This document shows positions 28,827-31,878 of a DNA stretch of 31,878 nucleotides, one piece after another. The notes under the pieces were generated by a model, which made no database searches, was not told the DNA's origin, and saw nothing but the letters and a program-made list of their open reading frames with translations. The DNA is from UBA922 sp964565405 (GTDB lineage Bacteria > Patescibacteriota > Patescibacteriia > Magasanikbacterales > UBA922), in assembly GCA_964565405.1 (NCBI GenBank), contig CAZMEW010000011.1, positions 1 through 31,878 of the forward strand, given 5' to 3'. The position numbers and the translations under genes were made by a program. How positions within the stretch are numbered: the first letter of the stretch is position 1; the number at the start of each line of letters is the position of its first letter.

Positions 28827-30170
28827 ATGTCTAATAGTATGTTACGACTTGAACGGATACTTATCTATGTGTGTGGGGCAATGTTTCCGTGGCAGACAGT
28901 TTGGATTTATCGGAGTGCATTGCTCAATGGTGTCCCATATCAATATGGGACGCTCGGTTTGTATGTAGGTGAATGTATATTGTGGGTATTGTGCATCCTG
29001 ACTATATTCAATATTCGATCTCGAATTACTCTTCACGTATTCTATAGTCCAACACAACGTAATCGATTATTTCTTTTGTTGTTATTTCTCTTGTTTCCTC
29101 TCTATGCGCTTATAAGTGTGCTTTGGTCGCTTGATATCGATGTGTCGGTGCGGCATGCGCTTTTTATTATTGAGGGCTATTTATTGCTTACTGCCGTTAT
29201 CGTATCTCGAGTATCCGTGAAAGATTGGCTCAAGGCATTTTTAATCGGAGCAATTGCTCCGATTATACTTGGATTATTCCAGTGGTTTACCCAGACGACC
29301 TTTGCATCAACATTATTCGGCCTCTCAGAACATATGGTTGCTAACCCGGGGGCTTCAATCATTGCTTCCGAAACTGTGGGTAGATGGTTGCGTGCTTATG
29401 GATCTTTCCCGCATCCTAATATTTTTGGTGGGTATCTCGTTCTCATCTTGGGTTTCAGTTTTCTTTTTATGATGCGAATAGAAAAGATATATGATCGAAT
29501 CGGCATCCTGATGATTCATGCGGTTGCTGTGTTTACTCTCGGTGTCACATTCAGTAGATCTGCATGGCTTGCTTATTTTTTTGTCTGTATTGGATTTGGT
29601 ATATACGCATTAAGACGACGCGTGAAAATACTAGCGCCATTATTTGTGATTACCATCCTGATGAGTTTATTATGTACTGTAGTGTATCGCGATCTTTTTG
29701 TTACTCGCGCAATTCCTATGTCCGTTTCTGAAACACGTTCGCTCAGTGAACGTGAAGAAGGGGTGGTGATTGCGTGGAAATTATATTTACAAAAACCAGT
29801 ACAGGGTTTTGGTGGGGGAGTATTCACTCGTGCCTGGCATGATCTCACTAATTCATTGCCGGGCTACGTCTATCAGCCAGTCCATAGTGTGTTTTTGTTA
29901 GTACTCGTGGAGTACGGATATCTAGGTATTGTGTTTTTTATACTTTCATTTGGGCTGTTGGTATGGTTCGGTTGCCACAAGTCAAAAGAAGTTTCGCTAT
30001 ATGTCATTAGTGGGGTTCTCCCATTTGTGTGTATTAGTTTTTTTGATCATTACTTACTCACTTTGTACCCTGGTATTATGATTTTTTTTGCTTATTTTGG
30101 TATTTTTTTTAGGTTGTCCACTGACTCTCCACAGTCTGTCCCCAAAAAGTTACATTTTCCTCAATTATAA
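28827..30170 (+). CDS. O-antigen ligase (Wzy_C)-like membrane protein
   Basis: The 447-aa protein has about twelve membrane helices and a long outside loop near residues 300-360. This loop carries the segment LYLQKPVQGFGGGVFTRAWH and PVHSVFLLVLVEYGYLGI; the conserved His in the loop (H of HSV) is the Wzy_C hallmark. The earlier GSFPHPNIFGGYLVLILG also fits. It would join glycans to a carrier lipid or glycan at the outer face. An in-frame GTG at 28779 would overlap the previous gene, so ATG 28827 is used. There is no terminator directly after the stop, but the following promoter is independent. Confidence 0.85.
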   Translation: MSNSMLRLERILIYVCGAMFPWQTVWIYRSALLNGVPYQYGTLGLYVGECILWVLCILTIFNIRSRITLHVFYSPTQRNRLFLLLLFLLFPLYALISVLWSLDIDVSVRHALFIIEGYLLLTAVIVSRVSVKDWLKAFLIGAIAPIILGLFQWFTQTTFASTLFGLSEHMVANPGASIIASETVGRWLRAYGSFPHPNIFGGYLVLILGFSFLFMMRIEKIYDRIGILMIHAVAVFTLGVTFSRSAWLAYFFVCIGFGIYALRRRVKILAPLFVITILMSLLCTVVYRDLFVTRAIPMSVSETRSLSEREEGVVIAWKLYLQKPVQGFGGGVFTRAWHDLTNSLPGYVYQPVHSVFLLVLVEYGYLGIVFFILSFGLLVWFGCHKSKEVSLYVISGVLPFVCISFFDHYLLTLYPGIMIFFAYFGIFFRLSTDSPQSVPKKLHFPQL

Positions 30171-30173
30171 CCT

Positions 30174-30202
30174 TTGACACCCTATATTTATCACGGTATA
30201 CT
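30174..30202 (+). promoter_or_regulatory. Promoter of the structured RNA
   Basis: TTGACA (30174-30179), 17 nt, TATACT (30197-30202). Confidence 0.8.
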
Positions 30203-30208
30203 CACTTG

Positions 30209-30334
30209 CATGAAGAGTCCAGAGAGGGGACGTATGCGTGAAGCGACGCTAGTAAGAACTCCGTGTTACTGACAGGCATCACGAGGTTCATCTACGGCCG
30301 TCGCATCAGGCTATTTCCCTCTGTGGACTTTTTT
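30209..30334 (+). ncRNA. Rod-shaped structured RNA (6S-like candidate)
   Basis: The transcript of about 126 nt has its own promoter and ends in a T run. It folds as one long rod. The closing helix pairs 30216-30228 with 30317-30329 (12 of 13 positions). A 10/8-nt bubble follows (30229-30238, 30309-30316). The second helix pairs 30239-30248 with 30299-30308. The apical helix pairs 30256-30265 with 30280-30289 (9 of 10), loop of 14 nt. A central bubble in a rod is the shape of 6S RNA, which mimics open promoter DNA and binds RNA polymerase. SRP, RNase P and tmRNA signatures are absent. The identity is inferred from structure only. Confidence 0.7.
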
Positions 30335-30357
30335 AGTTATTTTTTTCGTTTCCGCTC

Positions 30358-30386
30358 TTGACAGAGACAGTGAAAACAGCTACTAT
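30358..30386 (+). promoter_or_regulatory. Promoter of groES-groEL
   Basis: TTGACA (30358-30363), 17 nt, TACTAT (30381-30386). It is directly followed by the CIRCE-type operator. Confidence 0.8.
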
Positions 30387-30398
30387 CTTAATGATAAA

Positions 30399-30425
30399 TT
30401 ATCACTCGCAAAATAAGAGTGATAA
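30399..30425 (+). promoter_or_regulatory. CIRCE-type operator (HrcA site)
   Basis: TTATCACTC, 9-nt spacer, GAGTGATAA is a perfect inverted repeat. It matches the CIRCE consensus TTAGCACTC-N9-GAGTGCTAA at all but the fourth position of each arm. It lies just downstream of the groES -10, where HrcA represses heat-shock operons. Confidence 0.85.
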
Positions 30426-30454
30426 TACAATTTTATTCATAATTATACCTATAT

Positions 30455-30730
30455 ATGTCTATTCGACCACTTGGCGATCGAGTGCTCGTCAAACCTCTCA
30501 AAGAAGAGGAAGTCACTAAGTCTGGGATTGTATTACCAGATACGGTAGATAAAGAAAAAAAGGCGGAAGGGGAAATTGTTGCCCTTGCCAATGGAGAGAA
30601 ACTTGCAAAATTAAATTTGACCGTTGGAATGAAAGTTTTATTTAAAAAATGGGGGGGAGAAGAAGTCAAAGTGGATGGGGTTGATCACAAAATTTTGGAT
30701 CATGAAGATGTGGTTGCGGTAATTGAATAA
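30455..30730 (+). CDS. groES: Co-chaperonin GroES
   Basis: GroES caps the GroEL cage during protein folding. The 91-aa protein has the N-terminal MSIRPLGDRVLVKPL, the mobile loop around residues 17-29 (EEEVTKSGIVLP) and the C-terminal DHKILDHEDVVAVIE, all typical. The ATG is in a tATATATG context. The gene is the first of the heat-shock operon, with a promoter and CIRCE-type site upstream; groEL follows after 26 nt. Confidence 0.97.
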   Translation: MSIRPLGDRVLVKPLKEEEVTKSGIVLPDTVDKEKKAEGEIVALANGEKLAKLNLTVGMKVLFKKWGGEEVKVDGVDHKILDHEDVVAVIE

Positions 30731-30756
30731 TATCTTTGCTCACTAATATTATTTAT

Positions 30757-31878
30757 ATGGCTAAACAAATCAAATTTGATGACGATGCGCGACAAGCATT
30801 GGTGCGCGGAGTTGATGTGCTCGCGAATACTGTAAAAGTGACACTCGGACCTAAGGGGCGCAATGTAGTACTTGATCGCGGGTATGGAAGTCCGGTAATT
30901 ACCAAAGATGGTGTTACGGTGGCAAAAGAAATTGAGCTTGAAGACAAGTTTGAAAATATTGGAGTTGAAGTTATCAAAGAGGTTGCGAGTAAGACCAATG
31001 ATGTGGTGGGCGATGGTACTACTACTGCCACAGTTCTGGCACAGGCTATTGTCAAAGAAGGTTTGAAGAATGTGACTGCTGGATCAAATCCAGTTGCATT
31101 GAATCGTGGTCTTCATAAGGCTGCTGAGGCTGTGGTATCTGAACTTAAAAATACAATTTCAAAAAAAGTAGAAGCGAACGAAATCGCTCATGTTGCTTCG
31201 ATTTCAGCTAATGACCGAGAGATCGGAGAAAAAATTGCTGAAGCGATGAAAGAGGTTGGGAATGATGGTGTAATTACGGTCGAAGAGTCTCAAACCTTTG
31301 GCATGGATATTGAGACGGTTAAAGGTATGCGATTTGATAAAGGGTATGTTTCTGCATACATGGTCACCAATACTGATCGAATGGAAGCGGAATACGAAGA
31401 TCCCTATATCCTCATTACCGATAAGAAAATTTCATCAGTAGAGGAAATCCTTCCCGTTCTCGAGAAAGTTGCTCAGAGTGGTAGAAAAGAAATGGTCATC
31501 ATTGCCGAAGATGTTGATGGTCAGGCGCTCACTACCTTGGTTCTTAATAAGCTCCGCGGAACATTTAATGTGCTTGCGGTAAAAGCTCCTGGATTTGGAG
31601 ATCGACGTAAAGAAATGTTACAAGACATTGCAGTTTTGACTGGTGGAAAAGTGATTACTGAAGAAGTTGGTTTGAAACTTGATGGAGTTGAACTCACTGA
31701 TCTCGGACGTGCGCGCAAAGTAGTTGCTACCAAAGAAACCACGACGATTGTCGAAGGAAAAGGCGATCAGTCATCTATTGCTGATCGCGTAGCACAGATC
31801 AAAAAATTAATCGAACAAACTGATTCTGATTTTGATCGAGAAAAACTACAGGAGAGACTTGCAAAACTTGCTGGTGGA
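30757..31878 (+). CDS. groEL: Chaperonin GroEL (3' end beyond the window)
   Basis: GroEL is the ATP-dependent folding chaperonin. The frame is open for 374 codons to the window edge, about two thirds of the usual 540-550 residues. It begins MAKQIKFDDDARQALVRG. The ATP-binding signatures TLGPKGRNVVLDRGYGSP and GDGTTTATVLAQ are present. The apical domain follows with VITVEESQTFGMDIETVKGM and GYVSAYMVTNTDRMEAEYEDP. The ATG sits in ttTATATG without a Shine-Dalgarno, like most genes here. It is co-transcribed with groES. Confidence 0.97.
   Translation, partial: MAKQIKFDDDARQALVRGVDVLANTVKVTLGPKGRNVVLDRGYGSPVITKDGVTVAKEIELEDKFENIGVEVIKEVASKTNDVVGDGTTTATVLAQAIVKEGLKNVTAGSNPVALNRGLHKAAEAVVSELKNTISKKVEANEIAHVASISANDREIGEKIAEAMKEVGNDGVITVEESQTFGMDIETVKGMRFDKGYVSAYMVTNTDRMEAEYEDPYILITDKKISSVEEILPVLEKVAQSGRKEMVIIAEDVDGQALTTLVLNKLRGTFNVLAVKAPGFGDRRKEMLQDIAVLTGGKVITEEVGLKLDGVELTDLGRARKVVATKETTTIVEGKGDQSSIADRVAQIKKLIEQTDSDFDREKLQERLAKLAGG

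Noticed and set aside
30209..30334. SRP RNA, RNase P RNA or tmRNA
   Set aside because: The conserved apical loop of SRP RNA, RNase P core sequences and tRNA-like ends of tmRNA are all absent.
1..31878. CRISPR array or cas genes
   Set aside because: No regularly spaced direct repeats or Cas-like proteins are visible.

Overview
The window is an AT-rich bacterial chromosome segment, best read as a member of the Candidate Phyla Radiation (Patescibacteria, Parcubacteria-like). This placement is an inference. It rests on very small genes packed on short operons, most start codons lacking a Shine-Dalgarno sequence and sitting in a TATATG-type context, nusA lying near yidC/PRC-barrel rather than infB, a salvage-type thymidine kinase, and many one-off small membrane proteins. 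The genetic code is standard, since TGA is used as a stop. Promoters are readable as sigma70 type (TTGACA, 17 nt, TATAAT variants). There is one 10-N assembly gap at 26686-26695.

Layout. 1-6766: tRNA-Leu, RNase J, an aminotransferase, a GC-rich orphan gene, trpS, DoxX, a SIMPL-domain protein and a DUF559 nuclease bracketed by hairpins. 6796-7019: a promoter, a 14-codon Asn-rich mini-ORF, an intrinsic terminator and tRNA-Asn, which together look like a leader-peptide attenuator controlling a tRNA gene. 7020 to about 11640: an integrative element fused to the 3' half of tRNA-Asn. It carries a large serine recombinase, a small ORF, an HUH rolling-circle Rep, a hairpin-rich origin-like region, a predicted small RNA with a perfect consensus promoter, and a two-gene membrane-protein operon. 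The right end of the element is not resolved.

11718-14449: accessory region with a GC-rich secreted lipoprotein, small membrane proteins (one DUF1761) and degraded or uncertain ORFs. 14452-18702: GT-C glycosyltransferase with a STAS-like partner, a 52-aa membrane peptide, thymidine kinase, an anchored protein and an ECF sigma factor. 18743-24684: peptidase C26, ABC-2 exporter pair, alpha/beta hydrolase, PQQ-type sugar dehydrogenase with a Gmad2 tail, small membrane protein, methyltransferase and YraN. 25278-30170: nusA (with a terminator in its leader), YidC, PRC-barrel, nucleotidyltransferase and O-antigen-ligase-like protein. 30174-31878: a rod-shaped structured RNA with its own promoter and terminator, then groES-groEL under a CIRCE-type operator; groEL runs off the window.

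The most notable signals are regulatory RNAs rather than proteins: the Asn leader before tRNA-Asn, the nusA leader terminator, the 6S-like rod RNA before groES and the small RNA in the mobile element. A second theme is four scattered genes with higher GC, clear Shine-Dalgarno sites or GC-rich 3' hairpins, unlike the SD-less AT-rich genes around them.
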